From NCBI GenBank assembly GCA_900546665.1, contig URDY01000003.1, positions 100,129 to 164,128 of the forward strand: a DNA stretch of 64,000 nt. Reading direction: 5' to 3'. This document shows, one piece after another, positions 43,287-52,022 of this stretch; the first letter of the stretch is position 1; every line of letters begins with the position of its first letter. A model generated the notes under the pieces. It saw nothing but the letters and a program-made list of their open reading frames with translations, searched no databases and had not been told where the DNA came from. A program made the translations under genes and the position numbers. Source of the DNA: an uncultured Paraprevotella sp. (GTDB taxonomy: Bacteria > Bacteroidota > Bacteroidia > Bacteroidales > Bacteroidaceae).

Positions 43287-43775
43287 TTATCTCTCAGGAT
43301 TCAAGTATTTGACCATTACATAATCGCTCTCTTTCTCTTGAACAATGGAGAAACCTAATGTTTGGTACAATTGGAAAGCTCTGTTTTGTTTGCTGACAGA
43401 AAGTGAAACGCCATAATAACCTGCTTTTTTCAACATTCCCTGAATGTATAGCATCAGTTGTGTACCGATGCCTTGACCTCTGTATTCGGGATAAAGCGAA
43501 ATAGACAACTCGGGGAGTTTCTCACGGACGAAGCCATAGGAATGGACAAATCGAACCCATACAGCTCCGATTATCAAGTTGTCAATGATTGCGACTGCAC
43601 ACAAATCACCTTTTCGACTCCCGAAATTTTCGATATATTTCCAGAGTGGAGGTTGCTGGAGAATAGTTCTCGGAATCGGTTGGGAAGATTCGGATTGATA
43701 AATAGCTTCGTATAAAAAATCCAATAAAAGCATTGTTTCTTCTGGACGGATAGGACGAATAATCAAGTTGTTCAT
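43287..43775 (-). CDS. GNAT-family N-acetyltransferase (first)
   Basis: This 162-residue acetyltransferase starts at the ATG at 43775 (MNNLIIRPIRPEETMLLLDF). A longer upstream frame overlaps the neighbouring GNAT gene and is not credible. GNAT motifs: the acetyl-CoA site LSISLYPEYRGQGIGTQLML (R/Q-x-x-G-x-G/A), GVSLSVSKQNRAFQLYQTLG and FSIVQEKESDYVMVKYL at the C-terminus. It lies 31 bp after the other GNAT gene on the same strand. The acyl acceptor is unknown; such pairs on mobile DNA may act on antibiotics or small metabolites. Confidence 0.88.
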   Translation of the reverse strand: MNNLIIRPIRPEETMLLLDFLYEAIYQSESSQPIPRTILQQPPLWKYIENFGSRKGDLCAVAIIDNLIIGAVWVRFVHSYGFVREKLPELSISLYPEYRGQGIGTQLMLYIQGMLKKAGYYGVSLSVSKQNRAFQLYQTLGFSIVQEKESDYVMVKYLNPER

Positions 43776-43806
43776 ATAGCTTAAATGTTTTTTCCTTTCA
43801 GTTGTC

Positions 43807-44265
43807 TCATAGCGAAGTGTCTTTTTTATACATCCGCATCTGTTCCCCGTCATCGCCCTGCACCATGCAGAGGTATTTCCAACCGTAGCGTTCGTAGAAC
43901 GAGGTGTGTTCCGTGATGAGGTAGAGTGTGCCGATGCCTTTCGCCGCCATATCCTTGCAGATATGTGCCAAGAGGTGTCCGGCAATGCCACGACGGCGCA
44001 GTTCTGGCTCGACATACAGGGCGCAGACATTCGGCGTCAGGTCCTTGCGGTCGTGGAAATCGTTCGCTATCACACCGGCTCCGGCAATGATCCGCCCTCC
44101 ATCCACCGCAATATACCATTGCGGGACAGCCGCCGTTCCCCGGATGCTCTCGTCAATGCTTGTCAGGTATTCCTCCAAAGGAATTTCCCATTTCTCCTGA
44201 AACCAGCGTGCCGCCGGGATGCGCCATGCAGGATGGGAATGAAGTGAAATGATATTGTCGTTCAT
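43807..44265 (-). CDS. GNAT-family N-acetyltransferase (second)
   Basis: This 152-residue protein shows an N-terminal WRIPAARWFQEKWEIPLEEY, the beta-bulge region IAVDGGRIIAGAGVIANDFH, the acetyl-CoA motif ALYVEPELRRRGIAGHLLAH, and TLYLITEHTSFYERYGWKYL, where the Tyr is the usual general acid. It is GC-richer than most of the element, suggesting a separate origin. It is upstream of the other GNAT gene. The acceptor is unknown. Confidence 0.9.
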   Translation of the reverse strand: MNDNIISLHSHPAWRIPAARWFQEKWEIPLEEYLTSIDESIRGTAAVPQWYIAVDGGRIIAGAGVIANDFHDRKDLTPNVCALYVEPELRRRGIAGHLLAHICKDMAAKGIGTLYLITEHTSFYERYGWKYLCMVQGDDGEQMRMYKKDTSL

Positions 44266-44285
44266 CGATATATGTTTTTAGGGTT

Positions 44286-44909
44286 GTGAAGATAACGAAA
44301 ATCGGAGAGCGGGGCAAGGTTGTCGCCGAGAAAATACATACGATGAGCAAACGGTACAGACCCATAGGCGGCAACAAGGAAAAGACTGCTGACGTGCGCA
44401 TCATTGCCGCTACCAACGAGGATATGCAGTCAGCAGTAGCCGAAAAGCGTTTCCGTCAGGACTTGTACCATCGGATTAAGGAATATACGCTGCACATACC
44501 GCCACTACCTGAGTGCCATGAGAACATCATGCCTTTGGCGGAGTTCTTCCGCGAACTTGCCAACGGAGAGTTCGGCAAACAGGTGAAAGGCTTTTATGCG
44601 GAAGCAAGAAAGCGGATGCTCGTCCATCCGTGGAGCGGCAATGTGAGGGAACTGAAAGGAACTGTACGCTCGGCGGTGCTGTTCACCGACGGGGATACGA
44701 TAACGGCTGACAAACTGAATTTTGAAGAACCACTGTTGTCGGGCGAAACATCCTTTTTCTTGAAGAACGTGGAAATGGAAAAGAGGCAGATAATCCGTGC
44801 TCTGAAACAGGCGGACGGCAACCGCACTCTAGCTGCTGAACTGCTCGGCATCGGGCGCACCACACTATACGGCAAGATGAAACAATACGGCATCAAGTAC
44901 AAGGAATAA
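44286..44909 (+). pseudogene. 3' part of a sigma-54-type response regulator (RteB-like remnant)
   Basis: This 207-codon frame is only the C-terminal part of an NtrC-family activator: the region after Walker B (RPIGGNKEKTADVRIIAATN, EKRFRQDLYHRIKEYTLHIP), HPWSGNVRELKGTVRSAVLF, then the Fis-type HTH (IIRALKQADGNRTLAAELLG, IGRTTLYGKMKQYGIKYKE). The receiver domain, Walker A and the sigma-54-contact GAFTGA loop are missing, so it cannot work as an activator. In CTnDOT-family elements RteB is such a response regulator and controls excision genes, so this is probably the fossil of that gene. Whether it encodes any protein is unknown. Confidence 0.8.
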
Positions 44910-44962
44910 GACATGATTACCGCAGGTCAGGAACAGGTTGCCCGACTTCGGAGGAGCAACCG

Positions 44963-45080
44963 CAGCAAGGCTTTCGGGGAGTAACCCGTAAGGTTTTGAG
45001 TAACTCAAAACATACCTTGCTGCTGCCACTTTTCGGCAGTAACCGAAAAGCCTTCGGGTAACTCGAAGGACACCTTGCTG
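44963..45080. repeat. Array of four hairpins with GTAA/TAA loops
   Basis: Downstream of the regulator remnant are four short inverted repeats in a row: GGG-GAGTAA-CCC (about 44978), GTTTTGAG-TAA-CTCAAAAC (44993-45011), CTTTTCGG-CAGTAA-CCGAAAAG (45029-45050) and CCTTCGGG-TAA-CTCGAAGG (45051-45069, one GU pair). CAGCAAGG (44963-44970) can also pair with CCTTGCTG at 45015-45022, and that 8-mer occurs again at 45073-45080. All loops carry TAA, usually GTAA. The role is unknown; possibly a structured RNA or a multiple terminator. Confidence 0.7.
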
Positions 45081-45719
45081 ATTTCTCGTGAAATCAATAA
45101 TCCGTCAACAAATGGATTGGAATTTGTGCTGTTATTTCGGCTTTCAAAGCATCGTTTCCCGATGCCCAAACTGCCCAAAAGAAGAAAGGGAATGAGGGCA
45201 GTGTGCAAGCCTGCACTTTATTGAGCTTACAGAGAACAAAGCCGGATTTTCATCCTTCTGAGAAACAGACAATAGTGTCAATTCGATGTAAATATGTGCC
45301 AATCACAGCCAAAACTGACATTAGACTAATAAGGAAATGTTATTTTGAGCAAATATATCCTCGCTTGTTTACAAGCTCGGCGAACCAATGATTTGCTAAA
45401 ACAATGAAGAACATAACCCGACAACCAAGAAAGTAATTCAATGCAGATAGGAAGCAATATGGTTTCAATGATATGCTGGTTTGCTGTCGTGCTGTTGTGC
45501 TGGTTTACAACAGCGAAACTTCAAATAAAAGTTTCATCAATGGGGCGCGGATTTAGAGGAGTAGAGTTCAGAGGAAGTAAATCGGTGGTACAATGAGTTC
45601 GCCTTTCAATGTGGCGATATCAAAATTCTTTCTAATCCAAGAAAATGTGTATATTTGCAGACATAATAATCTCGAATACGTGAAATATTAATCAGACAAT
45701 AAAGGTGAATAGGTGAATT
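45081..45719. other. Gene-free stretch between the hairpin array and the ATPase gene
   Basis: I see no credible gene. A GC-mixed first half gives way to AT-rich DNA with GTCGTGCTGTTGTGCTGG near 45487 and an AACAGC/GCTGTT inverted repeat near 45491-45516. AGTAGAGTTCAGAGGAAGT precedes the ATPase. It may be the remains of element regulatory DNA. Confidence 0.4.
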
Positions 45720-47090
45720 ATGAAAAGAAAGATATATGATAAACTGTTGGAATGGAAGAAGAACCATAAGGGTGATACTGCCCTTTTGATAGAAGGAGCC
45801 AGGCGTATAGGGAAAAGTTATATCGTTGAAGAATTTGCACGCAAAGAATACGAGTCTTACATTCTGGTGGACTTCAGCAAGGTAAATCCTCAGGTAATGG
45901 AGTTTTTCAATCTTTATTTGGATGACCTTGATATGCTTTTCATGAATCTGGAACTTTACTTCAGGCGGAAACTTACTCCACGCCAGACGAAAGGCGAGGA
46001 AGCCCGTTCCTTGGTCATATTCGACGAAGTACAGTTCTGCCCCCGTGCCCGTGCAGCCATCAAGCACTTGGTCGCAGACAGGCGTTATGACTATATTGAG
46101 ACTGGCTCGCTTATTTCCATTAAGAAGAATGTCAAGGACATCATGTTGCCATCCGAAGAACATGCCATTGAAATGTTTCCGATGGACTTTGAGGAATTCC
46201 TGTGGGCAATGGGTGATGAAATGCTGATGCCTTACATCCGGATGCGGTTTGACAAACGTCTTCCGATGGAGGCTTTCCACCGCCGGGCAATGGACTATTT
46301 CCGGCAATATCTGATTGTCGGAGGAATGCCACAGGCTGTACAGAAATTTGTGGAAACGCGGGATTTTGAAAAGGTGGATGAGGTGAAGCGCGATATATTG
46401 GCTCTTTACTGCAATGACATTCACAAATATGCGGACAATCAGGAAACGAAAGTTGCCGCTATCTTTGAGGAGATTCCGGGGCAATTGCAGAAACACGAAA
46501 AGAAGTTTGTCTTATCCGCATTGCAGAGTGAAGCCCGTATGCGTGATTATTCGCAGGCTTTCTTTTGGCTGAGTGATGCTAAAATAATTAACTGTTGTTA
46601 TAATTCGACCGAGCCGAGTATCGGCTTGAAACTGAATGAAGAACGTACAACGCTGAAATGCTATATGGGTGATACCGGGCTGCTCATCAGCCACGCCTTT
46701 GACGAACGTGGAATAGTAAGCGCAGACCTTTACCGGAAACTGATGTTCGGCAAGCTGGAAGTGAACGAGGGAATGTTGGTGGAGAATATCGTGGCGCAAA
46801 TGCTTCGGGCGGCAGGACACAAACTCTACTTTTTCAGCAATAGTTCCCGGACATCAGCCGAAGACCGTATGGAAATTGACTTCCTGATAGCCAAACCTGT
46901 AACGACCAGCAGGCATAACATTTCACCTATTGAGGTAAAATCCGGACAGCGCTACACACTGAACTCATTGAGAAAATGTATCTCCAAATACGGCTCCCAG
47001 TTATCCACACCCTACGTGCTTCACGATAAGGATGTGAAAATCGAAGATGGAATCGCGTACCTGCCTTTATATATGACACCGTTGCTTTGA
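45720..47090 (+). CDS. DUF4143-type AAA ATPase
   Basis: This 456-residue ATPase has an AAA_14-type N-terminal domain: Walker A LLIEGARRIGKSYIVEEFAR (residues about 21-40), Walker B SLVIFDEVQFCPRARAAIKH (about 97-112), and YDYIETGSLISI as sensor-1 region. The C-terminal part (about 290-456: TTLKCYMGDTGLLISHAF, then VENIVAQMLRAAGHKLYFFS and DFLIAKPVTTSRHNISPIEV) is a DUF4143 restriction-endonuclease-like fold with the D-x-x-I-A-K and PIEVKSG motif. Such proteins are widespread and of unclear role, some linked to defence. It ends 5 bp before the TOTE-type gene. Confidence 0.88.
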   Translation: MKRKIYDKLLEWKKNHKGDTALLIEGARRIGKSYIVEEFARKEYESYILVDFSKVNPQVMEFFNLYLDDLDMLFMNLELYFRRKLTPRQTKGEEARSLVIFDEVQFCPRARAAIKHLVADRRYDYIETGSLISIKKNVKDIMLPSEEHAIEMFPMDFEEFLWAMGDEMLMPYIRMRFDKRLPMEAFHRRAMDYFRQYLIVGGMPQAVQKFVETRDFEKVDEVKRDILALYCNDIHKYADNQETKVAAIFEEIPGQLQKHEKKFVLSALQSEARMRDYSQAFFWLSDAKIINCCYNSTEPSIGLKLNEERTTLKCYMGDTGLLISHAFDERGIVSADLYRKLMFGKLEVNEGMLVENIVAQMLRAAGHKLYFFSNSSRTSAEDRMEIDFLIAKPVTTSRHNISPIEVKSGQRYTLNSLRKCISKYGSQLSTPYVLHDKDVKIEDGIAYLPLYMTPLL

Positions 47091-47095
47091 ACGAT

Positions 47096-49938
47096 ATGGG
47101 AACACAGCTTACATACCAAGAACTATTGGCTGCATACAACAAACTTCTTAGGGTGAATGAGTTTCTTCATAAGGAGGTGGATAGGCTACAGGCATTACTA
47201 AACAACAAGGATATTCCTTTGGAACAACAAACCATAAAGCAACATTTGTCTTTGGAAGAAAAAGTGGATGTGTTCCGCAATCTGTTCAAGGGACGCGAGG
47301 ATGTGTTTGCACGGAGATGGCACAGTAGGACAAGCGGAAAATCAGGTTACCAGCCGGTGTGTCGGAACGAATGGGACAGGCAATTGTGTAACAAGAAAAA
47401 GTATAAGTGCGCGGAATGTCCCAACAGGTTGTTCAAACCGTTGGAGTATGAGGATATATACCGGCATCTTGAAGGGAAAACCCCGGACGGGCAGGATGTA
47501 ATCGGTGCCTATGCCATTCTTGCCGACAGCAACTGCAATTTTCTGTGTGCGGATTTCGATGACAAGTCTTGCGAACATGGATATAAGAAAGATGTGTTGG
47601 CATATGTCGGGGTCTGTAAAGATTGGGATATTCCTTGTTCCATCGAGCGCTCCCGCTCCGGAAACGGTGCACATGTATGGATATTCTTTGAACAGTCATT
47701 GCCTGCTTCCAAAGCGCGAAGACTTGGAAATACAATATTGACAGAAGCGATGGAAAGATACGGGCGGATGACTTTCAAATCATACGACCGCTTCTTCCCC
47801 AATCAAGACAGGTTGCCTGAAGGTGGTTTCGGAAATTTGGTGGCGTTGCCATTACAAGGGTAAGCACGCAAAGAAGGAAACAGCGTATTTGTAAATGAGA
47901 ATTTTACAGTTTACGAGAGCCAGTGGGACTATCTACTTCAGATAAAACGGATTTCCGAAACAATGATTGATGCAATATTGGTTAAACATAGAACGGATTC
48001 CGAATTGGGCGAATTGTCCACTACCAGTGAATCCACACCGTGGGAGACCCCGATACCTCAGAAAATCACTCCTAAGGATTTTCCTGCTAATCCTATTCTC
48101 ATACGCTCCAATATGCTATACATCCCTTTGTCTGGGTTTTCCGCAAGAGCAATCAACCATCTGAAACGGATTGCCTCATTCAAGAATCCGGAGTTCTATG
48201 CCAGACAAGGTATGCGCTTGTCTACTTACAACATTCCCCGTATTATTTCTTGTGCTGATATGGAAGCGGATTACATTGCCCTGCCTCGTGGATGTGAAGA
48301 TGCGGTCGTTGCTTTTTGGAAAGACAATCAAGCCGCATACCGAATAGAGGACAAGACCAATCACGGGAAGAACGTAACCGTAAGGTTTAAAGGCGAACTT
48401 CGTGAAGAGCAGAAAGCAGCCATAGCTGACTTGACGGCGCATGACAACGGGGTATTGAATGCTACTACCGCATTTGGCAAAACGGTCACGGCTATCGGTT
48501 TGATTGCTGAACGAAAAATAAACACGCTGATACTAGTACACACCAAAGCTTTGTTAGACCAATGGAAATCCCGCTTGGAAGAATTTCTAGAAATAGACTT
48601 TACGAAAGAAGACCTTCCAAAGAAACGTGGTCGTAAAAAAGACTTTTCGCCGTTCGGCACATTGGATTCGAAGGGAAATTCACTGCACGGGAGAATAGAT
48701 ATAGCCTTGATGCAATCCTGTTTGGAGGACAATGGGGTGAAACCTTTTGTGCGAAATTATGGAATGTTGATTGTGGACGAGTGCCATCTGTATCAGCGGT
48801 AAATTTTGAGCGGATATTGAAGTATGCCAATGCCCGTTATGTCTATGGACTGACAGCCACTTCAATCCGCAAGGACGGACATCAGCCTATCATTTTCATG
48901 CAATGTGGACCTATCCGCTATTCAGCAGACGCAAAAGCTCAAATGGCATCCCAAACATTCGCACGTCTGCTTGTTCCCCGTTTCACTTCTTACAGGGAAT
49001 TGACAGATGATAAGTTCACTTATGCCAGAATGATTCAAAAAATGGCTGAAGATGAAAATCGAAACAATCTTATCATAGACGATGTGCGCAAGGCATTAAC
49101 AGAAGGACGTTCCCCCATTGTATTGACCAATCTTACCGCTCATGTCGAAACATTGGCAAATGCCTTGGCTCCCTATTGCAAGTATGTTGTTACTCTCATC
49201 GGTTCTGAATCAGTAAGAGAAAAGCGGCAGAAAATGGAATTGCTACAAAATATTTCTCCTACAGAACCGCTTGTCATAGTGGCGACAGGAAAATATGTGG
49301 GCGAAGGTTTCGACTATCCACGGTTGGATACTCTGTTTTTAGCCTTGCCAGTTTCTTGGAAAGGTATTATCGCACAATATGCAGGGCGTTTGCATCGGGA
49401 ATATCCGGGCAAGAAAGAAGTTCGGATTTACGATTACATCGACATTCGCGTATCGATGTGTGATGTCATGTACAAACGAAGACTACGAGGGTATGCTTCT
49501 GTAGGCTATCAAATAATGTCCAATGCACCAATGGATTTATTCAACGAAAGTCATAGCATTATTTTTAACGGGCATACATACCAAAATGAGTTCTTCAAAG
49601 ATTTGTCCCAAGCGAAACATTCGGTGGTTATTTCTGCGACAAAACTTTGGTTTGCCAAACATTCGCCTACACTTGATATACTAAGGAATTTGTCGACGCG
49701 GGGCGTGGAGGTTATCGCATTAATCAAGAGTAACTTTGAAAAGGAAGAAAGGCTAAGAAAAATAGGAGTCAGTATCAAGATTAACGACGCATTGGCTATT
49801 GATGTTGCAATCATTGACAAATCCTTGATATGGTATGGCAGTGTCAACTATCTTGGTTACAACACTGATGAAAATAACGCCATACGCATTTATGATTCGG
49901 CATTGGCAGAGAATGTCTTAGAAGTACTTTATACTTAA
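47096..49938 (+). pseudogene. TOTE-type primase-helicase-PLD protein, broken by a nonsense codon and a frameshift
   Basis: The intact protein would be about 947 residues. From ATG 47096 comes a leading coiled coil, then the archaeo-eukaryotic primase domain of TOTE conflict systems (NCNFLCADFDDKSCEH with the catalytic DxD, ERSRSGNGAHVWIFFEQSLP, FPNQDRLPEGGFGNLVALPL). In-frame TAA at 47861-47863 interrupts the segment PLQG-stop-ARKEGNSVFV, where family members have Gln, so CAA became TAA. The same frame then goes on to an SF2 helicase (NATTAFGKTVTAIGLIAERK, VDECH) and is lost at about 48787-48790; one missing base restores VSAVNFERILKYANARYVYG and TAGRLHREYPGKK-like motif VI. A PLD-like end (DKSLIWYGSVNYLG) follows. 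Confidence 0.85.
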
Positions 49939-49991
49939 CGCAGATTTTTTTCGCTAATAGGGCTTATTATGTTGTGGGAGTGTAATTTTCG

Positions 49992-51277
49992 CTATTTTTC
50001 AGAGGCATAATTTTGGCAATGAGGGAGAAAAATACTACTTTTGCAAATGAGGAAAGCGTTCTTTTGATTGATGCAGAACATTGCAGAATAGAGAAGCCCG
50101 CTGGTTTCCAAATCGTTACCTGTCAAGCTGACAATCTTTGTAAGTTCTTTGTTTTCAATGAGTAAGAGAAAGTAATATGTCTTGCGCAATGAAAAGTTAC
50201 GTGCTTCTTTATGCCTGATGCCTCTATCCATTCTTTCAACGGATGGGAAATCCAAGAAATATCTGTCAGACCCTCGAACACCAAGCGTTCATCATCATCC
50301 GGGCGTTCACCACACAGTTGCAACGCCTGTGCAGTAACGGGCTTACAATCGAGCTTCTTTGTCTTTTGCTGCACAACCACGGCCTGCCACGTTCCTTTGC
50401 TTGTCTGCTGAATCTGTTTCCACTTCAATGGCTTTATGTCACTGTGGCGTAAGCCGGTCAGAATTGAGAACAGAAACGCACGTTTCAAAACATCATCTTT
50501 ACAGGGCGTGTCAACCAACATCTGTACCTCATTCATAGTAAGAGCAACACGAGGCTTTTCAATCGAACTAATGCCTTTTACCTTTGCGCTGATGTCAACC
50601 GTGAGATATTCATCTATAAAAGCCTGTTTCAGTCCTGCTTTGACAATGGAGAAATAGGTGGATGCCGTATTCTGTGAGATTGTGCCTTTCTTATTGCCTC
50701 CCATTGGGGCACGGAGCAGGAACATCTTGATGTCCTCAAGCAATTTTACGGAGATGGATTTGAACGGAATGGGATTCCCTTGCGAATAGATTTTCAACAA
50801 CTCGCCCACACGCATCCAATTGACGATAATCGAATTTGAACTGTTGGGATGGCGTTTGCTGATGATACCGTTGAAATATTTGATGAAGTCCTGTTCACTA
50901 CGTTCATTCTGCGCTGCAAGTTCATTCTCCTTATCTGTATAGAGAATGGCACTATCGTACTCATGCTGACGCAACTTCCGGACATTATCGGCATAGATAC
51001 AAGCTTCCTGGTCGATTGTGGAACGGCATTGAATAATTCCGTTCAAATCCCTCTTCGGCTTGTAGTTGAAACTGCCATCCGGCAGAATTCGTGCGATGGA
51101 TGACTTATCCCAAATGGGTGTGGATATAGTCCGATTGATTGACTCTACAACTCGACTTGCTCTGTTTGAGCCACGTTTGTACACTGGGTATGATTCGATA
51201 ATCAGATACCACTCTTCCTTGTATCTTGACCTTCTTAGCTTGACGGTCACTTTGGTGTTAGGCAATGCTTTCTTCAT
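49992..51277 (-). pseudogene. Tyrosine recombinase (integrase), frameshifted before the catalytic Tyr
   Basis: The main frame from 51277 has the SAM-like core-binding domain (RSEQDFIKYFNGIISKRHPN, VKLLEDIKMFLLRAPMGGNK) and catalytic residues: Arg in ILTGLRHSDIKPL, the beta-hairpin Lys in VVVQQKTKK, and the HxxR motif in FHCARH. It then ends at 50123 after HITFSYSLKTKN. The -1 frame continues with LLLIENKELTKIVSLTGNDL, then ETSGLLYSAM, which aligns with the usual LLL..GH..TTxxYA end; Tyr is 10 residues after the Gly, as normal, but the His of GH is Asn. A one-base deletion near 50175-50180 explains it. The element may be unable to move by itself. Confidence 0.8.
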
Positions 51278-51819
51278 AATGACTTGTATAATTTATCTAT
51301 TTCTGTTTTTGGCGCATAAACATAGTTACCGATTTGACGTGTTGGGATGGAATTACGGCGAATATGCGTAAGTACAGTACCCTCATTGATGTGAAACTTT
51401 TGAGCTATTTGTCCGATTGTATAACAGTCCTTGGGGTCAAAAGACAATGCTTCCTTTTTCTTATTTCTTTGCCTAGGTTTCTTCTTGAAATGCTCATCCA
51501 TATACTGACGACTTAAACGTGTTTGGCGTTGGCCGAAATTGTGTGACGGAAGAAGTCCTTGCCTGATCATACGATAAAGAACATCTTTACTGATGCCATA
51601 AATCAATACGGCTTCCTTGACGGTCAGATAACCTTTACTCGACGGTATTTGCCTGATTAAAGCCTGACGAATTGCCTCTTTTTCCTTTGCGATTTGCCTT
51701 TTCTTGTACGCTTTTTTAGAACAGGCAGAGCAACAATACTTTGACATCAATGTAGGAGGAGTGAAGATTTTACCGCACTCTTCACATATTCTTTGGATTT
51801 TGTAATTACCTCTTGGCAT
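51274..51819 (-). CDS. Excisionase-like HTH protein with Zn-binding start
   Basis: This 181-residue protein has an N-terminal zinc-ribbon-like segment (ICEECGKIFTPPTLMSKYCC, SACSKKA: Cys at about 12, 15, 28, 29, 32) and two MerR/excisionase-type winged helices: GYLTVKEAVLIYGISKDVLY, MIRQGLLPSHNFGQRQTRLS in the middle, and CYTIGQIAQKFHINEGTVLT, RNSIPTRQIGNYVYAPKTEI at the end. It overlaps the integrase gene by 4 bp and precedes it, so they are coupled. A pair of this kind at an element end is typical of Bacteroides integrative elements, where the HTH protein may direct recombination. Confidence 0.85.
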   Translation of the reverse strand: MPRGNYKIQRICEECGKIFTPPTLMSKYCCSACSKKAYKKRQIAKEKEAIRQALIRQIPSSKGYLTVKEAVLIYGISKDVLYRMIRQGLLPSHNFGQRQTRLSRQYMDEHFKKKPRQRNKKKEALSFDPKDCYTIGQIAQKFHINEGTVLTHIRRNSIPTRQIGNYVYAPKTEIDKLYKSL

Positions 51820-51883
51820 ATCTTTCTCTTTATAAATGGTTTATGTGTATTTAAGTTGTACCTTTTCGCCAAATAAGACGTGA

Positions 51884-51900
51884 TGCAAATATGTCGCAAA
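51884..51900. repeat. Sequence shared with the left end (possible integrase arm site)
   Basis: TGCAAATAT (51884-51892) and the overlapping TATGTCGCAAA (51890-51900) match 33563-33571 and 33614-33624 in the same orientation. Confidence 0.4.
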
Positions 51901-51954
51901 TAAGAGATAAAAAAGCCCATAGAAAACACATAGAAACCATGAACCCTATAAACG

Positions 51955-51989
51955 AAAAAAGCGTGCAACTCGTTGAGCTGCACGCTTTT
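51955..51989 (-). terminator. Element-borne terminator now serving dnaK
   Basis: GCGTGCA (51961-51967) pairs with TGCACGC (51979-51985), with a short inner CT/AG pairing. Read on the minus strand it is followed by TTTTTTCG. It lies 38 bp beyond the dnaK stop and within the element, so it replaced the original terminator now at 33440-33472. Confidence 0.85.
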
Positions 51990-52022
51990 GCTTATTGTTT
52001 ATTATTTGTTTACTTATCGGAA

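Noticed and set aside
41400..45256. GCCGGATTTTCATCC shared by 41401 and 45241
   Set aside because: A 15-bp match is expected about once or twice by chance in a 64-kb window, and the flanks do not agree.
45203..45391. Frame in the gene-free stretch of the element
   Set aside because: Low-complexity codon use, no family features and no promoter; probably chance.
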